NCBI GenBank assembly: GCA_900554585.1 | Contig: USHS01000004.1 | Span: 1-19,595 of the forward strand | Source: an uncultured Collinsella sp. | GTDB taxonomy: Bacteria > Actinomycetota > Coriobacteriia > Coriobacteriales > Coriobacteriaceae | Direction: 5' to 3' | Length of the DNA stretch: 19,595 nucleotides | Part shown: positions 1 through 7,535 of the stretch, piece after piece | Position numbering within the stretch: position 1 is the first letter of the stretch | Layout: the number at the start of each line of letters is the position of its first letter | Position numbers and translations under genes: made by a program | Notes under the pieces: generated by a model | The model's database searches: none | What the model was told of the DNA's origin: nothing | What the model saw: the letters and a program-made list of their open reading frames with translations, nothing else

Positions 1-3000
1 GGTCGATCATGTCCTTCTGGCTGTGCAGGCCGGTGTGAAGGCTCTCGGGCGAATAGAATTCGCCGCCGTTCGGCGTGATAAGGCTGATGGTGCGGGTATT
101 CTCGCCCATTGCACCAGCCAGATCGTCCACGGCCTTGGCATAGGACGTGATGATGCCCTCGTCCGCGGTCGGGATCTCCATGGCGCGCGTCCCGACTACA
201 ACCACGGAGCCTGCGTAGCTGGCCTCGGATTCGTCGGGGTTGTCGAGTGCGGGATCCGGCTTGGCGGGCTGCTCCGGCGGCGTCTCGGTCTCCGGCGATG
301 TGGTCTCCCCTGTCGTGGGACTCTGCGTCGACGGATCAGACGTTATATCCGCAGAGGTGTCCGGCGCGGGCGTTGTGTCCGGCTCCGTTTTGCCGTTCAG
401 CGCGGCCTCCACATCACCGAGCGATTCGCCGCCCTGCTCCGCGCCGGTGCTGCCGTCCAGAACGAGCATATTGTCCTCTTCGCTGGCGCCGGAATAATAA
501 TAGAATCGGTTCAGCTTCTGGTTCCAGCCCATCAGGGTCTGCCGGGCCGGGAATGTCGCGGTATAATATTCTTCAAATTGCGGGATGAACGTCCCGTCAA
601 AGAGGGCTTTCAGTGAGAACTGCGGTGGCTCGACCATCTTTTCACTCACGCCCTCGGTCTGCTTCCACGAGACGAGCGACACCGCGCCAACCGTCAGCAC
701 CAGCGCCAGCGCGGCCGACCCCCACAGCCACTTGTTCTGCTTCTTCATGCTAAACAGTGACGCGCGACGGCTGCGCATATTGAAGCAGTGGAAGATCTCG
801 ACCATGTTGAGCGTGATGAAGGCCATCATCACGCCTTCCTCGTCGGCGTTGCCGGCGATCATATCGGCGATGTGAATGTAGCCCATGTCAAAGTACACGC
901 CCACAAAGAAGCTCGCCAGCACCAGCACGGTGATGATCAGGCCCTGGACCACGCAGTCCAGGCCCATATTGCCGGCAAAGACGCCGTCCTTAGCGTTGCG
1001 CGGTTTGCGCTTCATGATGTCGCCCTCGGCGTCCTCCATGCCCAGCGCAAGCGCGGGGAAGCAGTCGGTAACCAGGTTCACCCACAGCAGCTGCACCGGC
1101 TGGAAGATGGTAAAGCCGATGAGCGTGGCAATAAACACCGAGAATACCTCGGCAAGGTTGGCCGAAAGTAGGAACTGGATGACCTTGCGGATGTTGTCGT
1201 AGATGCGGCGACCCTCTTCGCAGGCGCCGATGATGGTGGCGAAGTTGTCGTCGGCAAGCACCATGTCGGCGACGTTCTTGGTGACGTCGGTGCCGGTGAT
1301 GCCCATGCCCACGCCGATGTCGGCGCGTTTGATGGACGGGGCGTCGTTGACGCCGTCGCCCGTCATGGCCACGATCTGGTCGCGCGACTTCCATGCCTCG
1401 ACGATGCGGGTCTTGTGCTCAGGCTGGACGCGAGCGTACACGCCGTAGTCCTCGATGTGCGCGTCGAGCTCCTCGTCGCTCATGCGATCGAGGTCGGCAC
1501 CGGTGATGGCCTGGCTGCGATCGGTGACGATTCCCAGCTGCTTGGCAATGGCCACGGCGGTGTCGATATGGTCGCCCGTGATCATGACGGTGCGGATACC
1601 GGCGTCGTGGGCCTCGCGGATGGCGTCGGCGACCTCGGGGCGGACAGGGTCGATCATGCCGGACAGGCCGCAGAAGACCAGGTCGTGCTCGAGCGCAGCG
1701 GGGCTGCAGTCGCTCGGGACCTCGGTGTAGGTGCGGCTTGCCAGCGCCAGCACGCGCAGGGCCTCGTCGGCCATGGCCTTGTTGGCGGCCACGAGCTCGG
1801 CACGACGCTCCTCGGTCAGGGGGACGACCCTATCGCCCTCGTAGATGTGGGTGCACAGGCCGATTACCACGTCGGGCGCGCCCTTGGTGTACTGCTCGTA
1901 CTCGCCGTCCAGGGTCTCGACGACCACGGACATCATCTTGCGGCCCGAGTCGAACGGGGCCTCGCCCACGCGCGGCTGCTCGGCAGTCAGACCGGTGAGA
2001 CCAGCCTTGCCGGCGTCGTTGACGAGCGCGCACTCGGTCGGCTCGCCCACGGCCTCGCCCAGCTCCTCGTCCCACTGGGCATCGGAGCACAGCGCCATAC
2101 CGGCCAGGAACTTCTCCTTAGGCGCGGCGAGCTCGTGCTTGACGACGGTCATCTTGTTTTGGGTAAGGGTGCCGGTCTTGTCAGAGCAGATGGTCTGCGT
2201 GCAGCCGAGGGTCTCGACGGCAGAGAGCTTGCGGATGATTGCCTGGCGCTTGGCCATCTTGGTCACGCCGAGCGACAGCACGATGGTCACGACGGCGACC
2301 AGGCCCTCGGGGATGGCAGCGACGGCGAGCGAGACGGCGACCATAAAGGTGTCGAGCAGGGCAGTCGGGTCGGTAAGGACGTTGCCTACGCCGTGGCGGA
2401 GGATATCGACGCCAAAGATCACGACGCAGATGACGATCACCATGATGGTAAGAATGCGGCTGAGCTCGGCAAGCTTCACCTGCAGCGGCGTGAGCTCTTC
2501 CTTGGCCTCGGCCAGGGCGCCGGCGATCTTGCCCATCTCGGTATCCATGCCGGTACCGACCACGACGGCGCGGCCGCGGCCGTACACCACGGTGGAGCCC
2601 ATGTAGCACATGTTCTTGCGATCGCCGAGCGGCACGTCGTCGGTGCCCGCGGCAAGCTCGATCACGTTGGCGTGCTTCTCTACGGGCACGGACTCGCCGG
2701 TGAGTGCGGCCTCTTCGATCTTCATCGTGGCGCTCTCGAGGACGCGGCAGTCGGCCGGAACGGAGTCGCCCGCCTCGAGCATGATCACGTCACCGGGCAC
2801 GAGCTCGGCGCTCGGCAGATGCACGAGCTTGCCGTCGCGCAGCACCTTGGACTGCGCCGCGCTCATCTCCTGCAGGGCCTCGAGGGCCTCCTCGCTCTTG
2901 GCTTCCTGGACCACGCCCAGTACCGAGTTGACGATAACGACGAACATGATGATGACGACATCGGCAAAGTCGGGCTCGCCCTTGACCATGCCCGTGAGCG

Positions 3001-3217
3001 CGCTGATGACGGCGGCAACGATCAGCATGATGACCATGGGGTCGGCCATCTGCTCAAAGAAACGCTTCCACAGCGGCGTCTTCTCGGCTTCCTCGAGCTT
3101 GTTAGGGCCTGTCTTGGCGAGGCGCGACGACGCCTCACCGGTGCTCAGGCCGAGGTGCTCATCGACGCCTTGGTCGCTGAGCACCTCCGCCGCGGCGGAC
3201 AGGTATTCCTTTTGCAT
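1..3217 (-). CDS. P2-type (Ca2+-type) cation ATPase fused in frame to a DHHW-like extracytoplasmic domain (3' end off window)
   Basis: Starts at ATG 3217 with AGGAGGGG seven bases upstream, and stays open to the window edge (1072 codons visible). Residues 1-823 are a P-type ATPase: TGES near 173-176, PEGL in M4 (E304), phosphorylated Asp in DKTGT (D346), TGDGVND at 619-625. Acidic and Asn residues typical of calcium pumps are present in M5 (NLAE) and M6 (NLVTD, D718). Family members pump Ca2+ or a similar cation out of the cytoplasm. Membrane segments M1-M8 and an M9-like helix (about 828-848) are seen, but no M10. After M9 the sequence resembles DHHW/AlgX-like proteins (FIPQFEEYYTATFPAR about 875-890; a Pro/Thr/Ser-rich linker 942-997; then VGTRAMEI and SLITP...EFYSPE...SQKD). 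DHHW proteins usually accompany MBOAT acyltransferases and act outside the membrane. The catalytic DHHW motif would lie beyond the window. ATPase identity is firm; the fusion is seen, but whether it is native is unknown. Confidence 0.88.
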   Translation of the reverse strand, partial: MQKEYLSAAAEVLSDQGVDEHLGLSTGEASSRLAKTGPNKLEEAEKTPLWKRFFEQMADPMVIMLIVAAVISALTGMVKGEPDFADVVIIMFVVIVNSVLGVVQEAKSEEALEALQEMSAAQSKVLRDGKLVHLPSAELVPGDVIMLEAGDSVPADCRVLESATMKIEEAALTGESVPVEKHANVIELAAGTDDVPLGDRKNMCYMGSTVVYGRGRAVVVGTGMDTEMGKIAGALAEAKEELTPLQVKLAELSRILTIMVIVICVVIFGVDILRHGVGNVLTDPTALLDTFMVAVSLAVAAIPEGLVAVVTIVLSLGVTKMAKRQAIIRKLSAVETLGCTQTICSDKTGTLTQNKMTVVKHELAAPKEKFLAGMALCSDAQWDEELGEAVGEPTECALVNDAGKAGLTGLTAEQPRVGEAPFDSGRKMMSVVVETLDGEYEQYTKGAPDVVIGLCTHIYEGDRVVPLTEERRAELVAANKAMADEALRVLALASRTYTEVPSDCSPAALEHDLVFCGLSGMIDPVRPEVADAIREAHDAGIRTVMITGDHIDTAVAIAKQLGIVTDRSQAITGADLDRMSDEELDAHIEDYGVYARVQPEHKTRIVEAWKSRDQIVAMTGDGVNDAPSIKRADIGVGMGITGTDVTKNVADMVLADDNFATIIGACEEGRRIYDNIRKVIQFLLSANLAEVFSVFIATLIGFTIFQPVQLLWVNLVTDCFPALALGMEDAEGDIMKRKPRNAKDGVFAGNMGLDCVVQGLIITVLVLASFFVGVYFDMGYIHIADMIAGNADEEGVMMAFITLNMVEIFHCFNMRSRRASLFSMKKQNKWLWGSAALALVLTVGAVSLVSWKQTEGVSEKMVEPPQFSLKALFDGTFIPQFEEYYTATFPARQTLMGWNQKLNRFYYYSGASEEDNMLVLDGSTGAEQGGESLGDVEAALNGKTEPDTTPAPDTSADITSDPSTQSPTTGETTSPETETPPEQPAKPDPALDNPDESEASYAGSVVVVGTRAMEIPTADEGIITSYAKAVDDLAGAMGENTRTISLITPNGGEFYSPESLHTGLHSQKDMID

Positions 3218-3658
3218 ATAGAGTCCCCTCCTGGGATTCGGGCCACTCAGCAGATTGATGCCCGATCATAATTCCCAGGAGAAGGGCAAGGGCTCATCAA
3301 GGCTGCCGTGCTGAGCGGCAGTTGATAGTGGAGCTATGGTACCCCAAAGCAACGCGTCTAGCCAAAACAATCCATTTGGAAATATGGTCCATAAGCAACG
3401 GTGCAGGCCGTGTGATGCTCAACATTGATAAAACGTTTTTTCTTCGGCGCATCATCAAATTGAAATATCGCCCAGATAGCAGCGGTTAGAACGGTTGGTA
3501 AAGTTTTTGCATATACCGTTTTTCCGCAAAAAATGAACTTCTAATTCGGCATACGGTCGATTTTTTGGGGTATTCGGTCGCCATTTCGTTATAATCAACT
3601 CAGTTTTATTTCTTATGGTTTATCTATCAGCGCAAGACGATGTCAGATGGAGGTCTGA
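3218..3658. other. divergent intergenic region between the ATPase and pyk
   Basis: This 441-bp stretch separates two divergent genes and is clearly more AT-rich than its neighbours. I see no convincing ORF or RNA gene. It holds a TATGAT hexamer on the minus strand (3265-3270) that could serve the ATPase, though no good -35 is spaced from it. It also holds the perfect palindrome AAAACGTTTT (3430-3439), an ATTGAT...ATCAAT-like inverted pair around it, a pair of CGGTCG repeats (3554-3559 and 3575-3580), and the pyk promoter at its right end. Confidence 0.6.
3565..3595 (+). promoter_or_regulatory. probable pyk promoter
   Basis: A perfect TATAAT -10 box lies at 3590-3595. The best -35 candidate is TTGGGG at 3565-3570 with a long 19-bp spacer, so the -35 is weak. 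Transcription would start near 3602, giving a leader of about 57 bases before the pyk ATG. One CGGTCG repeat sits in the spacer and another just upstream of the -35, positions where a regulator could act. Confidence 0.6.
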
Positions 3659-5119
3659 ATGTACAAGCGCACTAAGATTGTATGCACCATGGGTCCCGCC
3701 TGCGATAGCGACGAGACCATCCGCGAGATGATCAAGGCGGGCATGAACGTCGCCCGTTTTAACTTCTCGCACGGCTCCTACGACGAGCACCACGGTCGCA
3801 TCGAGCGCGTCCGTCGTATTTCCAAGGAGCTCGGTATGCCCGTCGGCATCCTGCTCGACACCAAGGGCCCCGAGGTCCGCACCGGCCTTCTGGTCGATGG
3901 CAAGAAGGTTGCCGTCAAGACCGGCGACAAGATCGTCGTCACCGCTCAGCCCACGTCCGAGGATTTCCACGGCACCTCTGAGCACATCTCCCTCGACTAC
4001 CTGGCTCTGCCCTCCGAGGTCGAGAAGGGCTCCCTCATCCTGATCGATGACGGCCTGGTTGCCCTCGAGGTCGAGTCCGTCGACGGCCAGGACATGACCT
4101 GCGTCGTCAAGAACGACGGCCTGATCGGCGAGCGCAAGGGCGTCAACATGCCCAACGTCAACATCTCGCTGCCCGCCATCACCGAGCGCGATCGTCAGGA
4201 CATCCTCTTTGGCCTGACCGAGAACATCGACTACATCGCCGCTTCCTTCATCCGTGACGGCGAGTCCGTCCGCGGCATCCGCAAGCTTTGCCGCGAGAAC
4301 GGTGGCGAGCACGTCACGATCTTCCCGAAGATCGAGTGCGCCCTGGGCGTCGAGAACTTCGACGAGATCCTCGAGGCCTCCGACGGCATCATGGTTGCCC
4401 GTGGTGACCTGGGCATCGAGATCAAGCCCGAGCTCGTTCCCCACATCCAGAAGGAGATCATCGCCAAGTGCAACGCGGCCTACAAGCCCGTTATCACCGC
4501 TACGCAGATGCTCGACTCCATGCAGCAGAACCCGCGCCCGACGCGCGCCGAGGTTGCCGACGTTGCTAACGCCATCTACGACGGCACCGACGCCGTTATG
4601 CTCTCTGGCGAGTCCGCTGCCGGTAAGTACCCGGTCGAGGCCGTTAAGATGCAGGCCAGCATTGCTCTCGAGACCGAAAAGTACCTCCCGGCTCACGCTC
4701 CGCTCGAGGTTCCGGCCGATGCCCACGGCACCCGTGTTGTCAACAACGTTGTGGGTATGTCCGCTGTGAACATGGCTACCACCGTTGGCGCCAAGTGCAT
4801 CACCGTGCCGACGACCACCGGCCGCACCGCTCGCCTGATCTCGCACTTCCGTCCCAACATGCCGATCTGCGCGTTCTCCCGCCACGAGTGGGCCGTCCAG
4901 CAGATGATCATGTACTGGGGCGTTATCCCGCACCAGGCCGAGATTACCCAGGGCACCGTCAACGGCACGATCGTCAAGGCGATCGAGACCGCTAAGGAGC
5001 TCGGCTACGTCGAGGCCGGAGACCTGACCGTCGCTACCGCTGGCGATCCCCGCATGAGCGTCCAGCTCGAGGACAAGGTCTCCTCGACCAACGTCGCTTA
5101 CGTCGCTCAGGTGCGCTAA
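3659..5119 (+). CDS. pyk: pyruvate kinase
   Basis: Converts phosphoenolpyruvate and ADP to pyruvate and ATP, the last step of glycolysis, in the cytoplasm. The 486-residue protein has the usual length for a bacterial enzyme without the extra C-terminal PEP-utilising domain. It opens with RTKIVCTMGPA, followed by the NVARFNFSHG substrate-binding stretch, LDTKGPEVRTG leading into the B domain, the catalytic Lys in FPKIE (K224) with its metal-binding Glu, ARGDLG, and the signature ATQMLDSM...PTRAEVADVANAI. A C-terminal allosteric-type domain follows. GGAGG stands five bases before ATG 3659. The gene is monocistronic: its own promoter upstream and a strong terminator downstream. Confidence 0.97.
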   Translation: MYKRTKIVCTMGPACDSDETIREMIKAGMNVARFNFSHGSYDEHHGRIERVRRISKELGMPVGILLDTKGPEVRTGLLVDGKKVAVKTGDKIVVTAQPTSEDFHGTSEHISLDYLALPSEVEKGSLILIDDGLVALEVESVDGQDMTCVVKNDGLIGERKGVNMPNVNISLPAITERDRQDILFGLTENIDYIAASFIRDGESVRGIRKLCRENGGEHVTIFPKIECALGVENFDEILEASDGIMVARGDLGIEIKPELVPHIQKEIIAKCNAAYKPVITATQMLDSMQQNPRPTRAEVADVANAIYDGTDAVMLSGESAAGKYPVEAVKMQASIALETEKYLPAHAPLEVPADAHGTRVVNNVVGMSAVNMATTVGAKCITVPTTTGRTARLISHFRPNMPICAFSRHEWAVQQMIMYWGVIPHQAEITQGTVNGTIVKAIETAKELGYVEAGDLTVATAGDPRMSVQLEDKVSSTNVAYVAQVR

Positions 5120-5147
5120 GTCGTACTTGCAAGCACACTTGCATTGC

Positions 5148-5185
5148 AAAGGGCCCGGAAGGCAAAGCCTTCCGGGCCCTTTTTC
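5148..5185 (+). terminator. rho-independent terminator of pyk
   Basis: A perfect 16-bp GC-rich stem (5148-5163 pairing with 5167-5182) closes a three-base AAA loop and is followed by a T run. It starts 29 bases after the pyk stop codon. The stem begins with an A run, so it could also work on the opposite strand. Confidence 0.93.
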
Positions 5186-5537
5186 TATGCCAATGCCGGC
5201 GCACAGCAAAACACGCACTCATTTCTTTACCAAAAGTGCGAAATCCACCCTTCGAGGCCCAATGAATAAAGTCCCAAGCGCTAAAAGTGTTCGCCCGGTG
5301 GCAAACCCACACCTTAACCGACGCTGATAAATCGTTTTAGCAAGAGCCAGATCGACCTGGTTTTCGGAAGTGCGGGGAAAAATTGCTTACCTCCGAGTAC
5401 AAGCCCTTTTATTTCAACAAAACCCCTGATAAAGTTGGCTCAAATACCGCTTGTGGTTTGCCTGTTTGTCTTTTTCCCCGCACTTCCGAAACCGATAGCT
5501 TTTCTAGCCCAAACTACGCTCAAACGATCGGATCGCC
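5186..5537. other. non-coding stretch between the pyk terminator and the endonuclease-like gene
   Basis: About 350 bases with lower GC than the flanking genes. It holds a 21-bp inverted repeat (listed separately) and two further copies of the hexamer AGTGCG in opposite orientation (5214-5219 as CGCACT, 5235-5240), so AGTGCG occurs four times here. A weak promoter-like pair, TTGCTT at 5383 and TTTTAT 18 bases later, lies inside the inverted repeat. No convincing gene was seen. Confidence 0.5.
5362..5491. repeat. 21-bp perfect inverted repeat with 88-bp spacer
   Basis: The left arm (5362-5382, core GGAAGTGCGGGGAAAAA) is the exact reverse complement of the right arm (5471-5491). The arms enclose 88 bases of AT-richer DNA and end 46 bases before the start of the endonuclease-like gene. 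No target-site duplication is visible outside the arms and there is no transposase, so this could be a regulator-binding pair, a structured leader or a small miniature element. Confidence 0.8.
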
Positions 5538-6611
5538 ATGTCATTTCTTGCCTGCGGACCCACGGCTTTTCAGTACTATCGCATCCCGCCCCAGATACTG
5601 GGACTCTATCCGGCAATCCTGCCGCCCGACCATGACCATCGCTTGGTACACTACTCAAAACAACCAGTATTTAAAGACTTGCTCGGCACACCAGTTTGGA
5701 GATTCGTGGGCGAAAGAAAACAGCGCGCGAACGGAAAGCTATTTCATAGCCGTCTGCTAACCCAAGAGCCGCCTCCTGGGTCGTTTAGGCAGACTGAGCA
5801 TGGGTTTGATGTCACTTCACCGGAGTTCACGCTGCTCAGCCTTGCCACGCAGGTCTCACGCAGCCAGTTACTCATGGCTTGCTACGAGATGTGCGGCTCC
5901 TTTGCAGTGTTTAAGCCCTGCGAGCGAACGCAACAACAACTCGATGAAGCTATTTCGCTTAAGCTCATTCCGCCCAGCTGCGGCTGGGAGCGAGCTAACG
6001 ACACCAAGGGCAATGACACCAACTTGTGGAAGCGCACGCCGCTTCTTACCGCAGCGGATATCGCCGCGTTCGCCAAGCAGGCCGCAGGCCTGCGCGGCGT
6101 TAAGCAGCTCCGCTGGGCCGCCGAACGCATGACAGGACAGACCGCCTCGCCCTTTGAAGTCCAGACGTCAATTCTCATCTCGCTCCCCCGCGATGAGGGC
6201 GGTCTGGGCATCGACATCACCAATAACGCGCGCATCCCGCTCAGCGAAGCCGCGCGTTCGCTGTATGACAAAACCTGCTGCTACGCCGATATCCTCATCG
6301 AAAGCGCCACCGACAGCATGGGCGTCATCCTTGAATGCCAAGGCCGCTCCGCCCACGACAGCGAAGCCGCGAGCCTCTCCGATGCCGAGCGCGCCACCGC
6401 ACTCACAAGCATGGGCTACGACGTCATCCAAATTACCTATGACCAGATCAAGGAGAAGAAGAGCTTCAACCACATAGCCGAGCTCATCCATAAAAAGGCT
6501 GGGCTTCCCTACACCCCAAAGACTAAACAGGAGCGCACTGCCGAAGATGCCCTGCGGCAAGAGCTACTTGTCGATTGGGTTGAGCTATTCACTGCCGGGC
6601 CGGCCAGCTAG
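5538..6611 (+). CDS. orphan protein with C-terminal Vsr/DUF559-like endonuclease fold
   Basis: A 357-residue protein. Its C-terminal half has the layout of PD-(D/E)xK (Vsr/DUF559-like) domains: SPFE (E207), a long spacer with LPRDEGGLGI, YADILIE (D251), then ECQGRSAHD (E266, Q268, H273) and SDAERATALTSMGYDVIQIT, matching the family pattern D..R...L...G..V. Related proteins of this arrangement, some annotated as AbiEi-antitoxin-like, recur in actinobacteria as stand-alone genes. The N-terminal half (CGPTAFQYYRIP, then DVTSPEFTLLSLA) fits the same family: a start resembling SHxSAL and an SPExTLLxLA block. The canonical acidic catalytic pattern is altered (ECQ where many have E.D), so activity is uncertain. 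ATG 5538 has only a weak upstream GGAT. No partner toxin is adjacent. The gene's stop overlaps that of the convergent gene. Function is inferred from fold only. Confidence 0.7.
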   Translation: MSFLACGPTAFQYYRIPPQILGLYPAILPPDHDHRLVHYSKQPVFKDLLGTPVWRFVGERKQRANGKLFHSRLLTQEPPPGSFRQTEHGFDVTSPEFTLLSLATQVSRSQLLMACYEMCGSFAVFKPCERTQQQLDEAISLKLIPPSCGWERANDTKGNDTNLWKRTPLLTAADIAAFAKQAAGLRGVKQLRWAAERMTGQTASPFEVQTSILISLPRDEGGLGIDITNNARIPLSEAARSLYDKTCCYADILIESATDSMGVILECQGRSAHDSEAASLSDAERATALTSMGYDVIQITYDQIKEKKSFNHIAELIHKKAGLPYTPKTKQERTAEDALRQELLVDWVELFTAGPAS

Positions 6612-7468
6612 CAGCTAGCAATCAGGGGCAGCGCAGACACATCGGGCGATTCGACACGGGCGGCAAAACCCGCCTCGGTTAGCTCGACGACCTCGGTAAA
6701 CGTTGCATCGAAAAACTCCTCGGTTAGCAAGCGATACGGCGGATGATCGGGCTCGCCGGGGTTTTCGCGTACAATCTCGTGCATAACGCCGATGGTCTTG
6801 AGCACATACTCCTTATGGATGGGATACTGACCAAAACGCGTCGCCGCAGTATAGAGGCGATCGGTCGCGCGCGGAATCGAAACAATGCTGAGCGTCTTGC
6901 CAAACCAGTCAAAGTCGCCTTGCTTTTTAATGCGGAATTCCTCGCACGGCTTGCCGCCGTGCGCCTCCAGGTACTGGTTCACGCGGGTATTCCACACAGT
7001 ATCGGCCACAAGGTGAGACCAAACGCCCAGCGTCAGATCGAGCAGCGACTGCGCCACATCTTCGGACGCAAGCGAAAACTCACAGGCGCCGGGGCCGGCA
7101 ACCGGCTCGGCGTCCTTGTAACGTTGGGGATAATGCACCCGATTGAGTCGCTCGCGTTCCTCGACAATCGAGGTGGCCTCAGCAGGTTCGCCCGCGGGTG
7201 CGCCTTTGAGCAACGGCGCCACATAGGTATCCCAGAACTCATGCTCACGAGGCTTAGGGATGGGCTCAGGCTTGGCAAAGTGCGTAATGCGGTACGGGAT
7301 GGGATCGGCAATGCCAGGGACCATATAGCCCACGAAGATATCCGGAACCACGCAGCCAAACAAAAAGGCATTGCGGTCGCGCACGCTATTGGCAAGCGCA
7401 CCGGTGCGCTCCAGCAAACGCTCCGTCTGAGCGATATGAATGTTCCAGCTTGGCATAGCCACCCCCAT
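6608..7468 (-). CDS. zinc-dependent phospholipase C/D-domain protein
   Basis: About 286 residues with the hallmarks of the zinc-dependent PLC/D family: W8 and H11 at the start (MPSWNIH), VPDI (D43), ITHF (H63), and WSHLVADTVWN (H152, D156), all typical zinc ligands. Members hydrolyse phospholipids or related phosphodiesters, but many in Gram-positive genomes have no known substrate. No signal peptide is visible, suggesting a cytoplasmic protein. The start is uncertain: ATG 7468 (MGVAMPSW) or ATG 7456 (MPSW), the latter giving the conserved N-terminus. It follows nikO by 67 bases on the same strand and may be the last gene of that operon. Its stop codon overlaps that of the convergent gene. 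Confidence 0.72.
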   Translation of the reverse strand: MGVAMPSWNIHIAQTERLLERTGALANSVRDRNAFLFGCVVPDIFVGYMVPGIADPIPYRITHFAKPEPIPKPREHEFWDTYVAPLLKGAPAGEPAEATSIVEERERLNRVHYPQRYKDAEPVAGPGACEFSLASEDVAQSLLDLTLGVWSHLVADTVWNTRVNQYLEAHGGKPCEEFRIKKQGDFDWFGKTLSIVSIPRATDRLYTAATRFGQYPIHKEYVLKTIGVMHEIVRENPGEPDHPPYRLLTEEFFDATFTEVVELTEAGFAARVESPDVSALPLIASC

Positions 7469-7535
7469 AAAAACCTGGATAACTATACCATCACGGCAAA
7501 GCCGCGCGGGCGGCTACGCACGCTCTACGCAGCAA

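Noticed and set aside
1415..3271. A 618-codon open frame on the plus strand opposite the ATPase gene
   Set aside because: It is rich in His, Asp, Gly and Leu with no recognisable domain, as expected for the antisense of a GC-rich gene; the minus-strand frame has all P-type ATPase motifs.
3620..5218. A 532-codon open frame on the minus strand opposite pyk
   Set aside because: A shadow of pyk codon bias; composition is low in complexity (Val, Asp, Gly, Leu) and it runs into the pyk terminator.
5362..5491. Insertion sequence remnant
   Set aside because: The arms are perfect, but there is no transposase fragment and no target-site duplication, so a mobile origin is not supported by the sequence alone.
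5383..5760. A 125-codon frame starting at TTG inside the inverted repeat
   Set aside because: It overlaps the endonuclease-like gene in another frame, has no ribosome site and no recognisable sequence.
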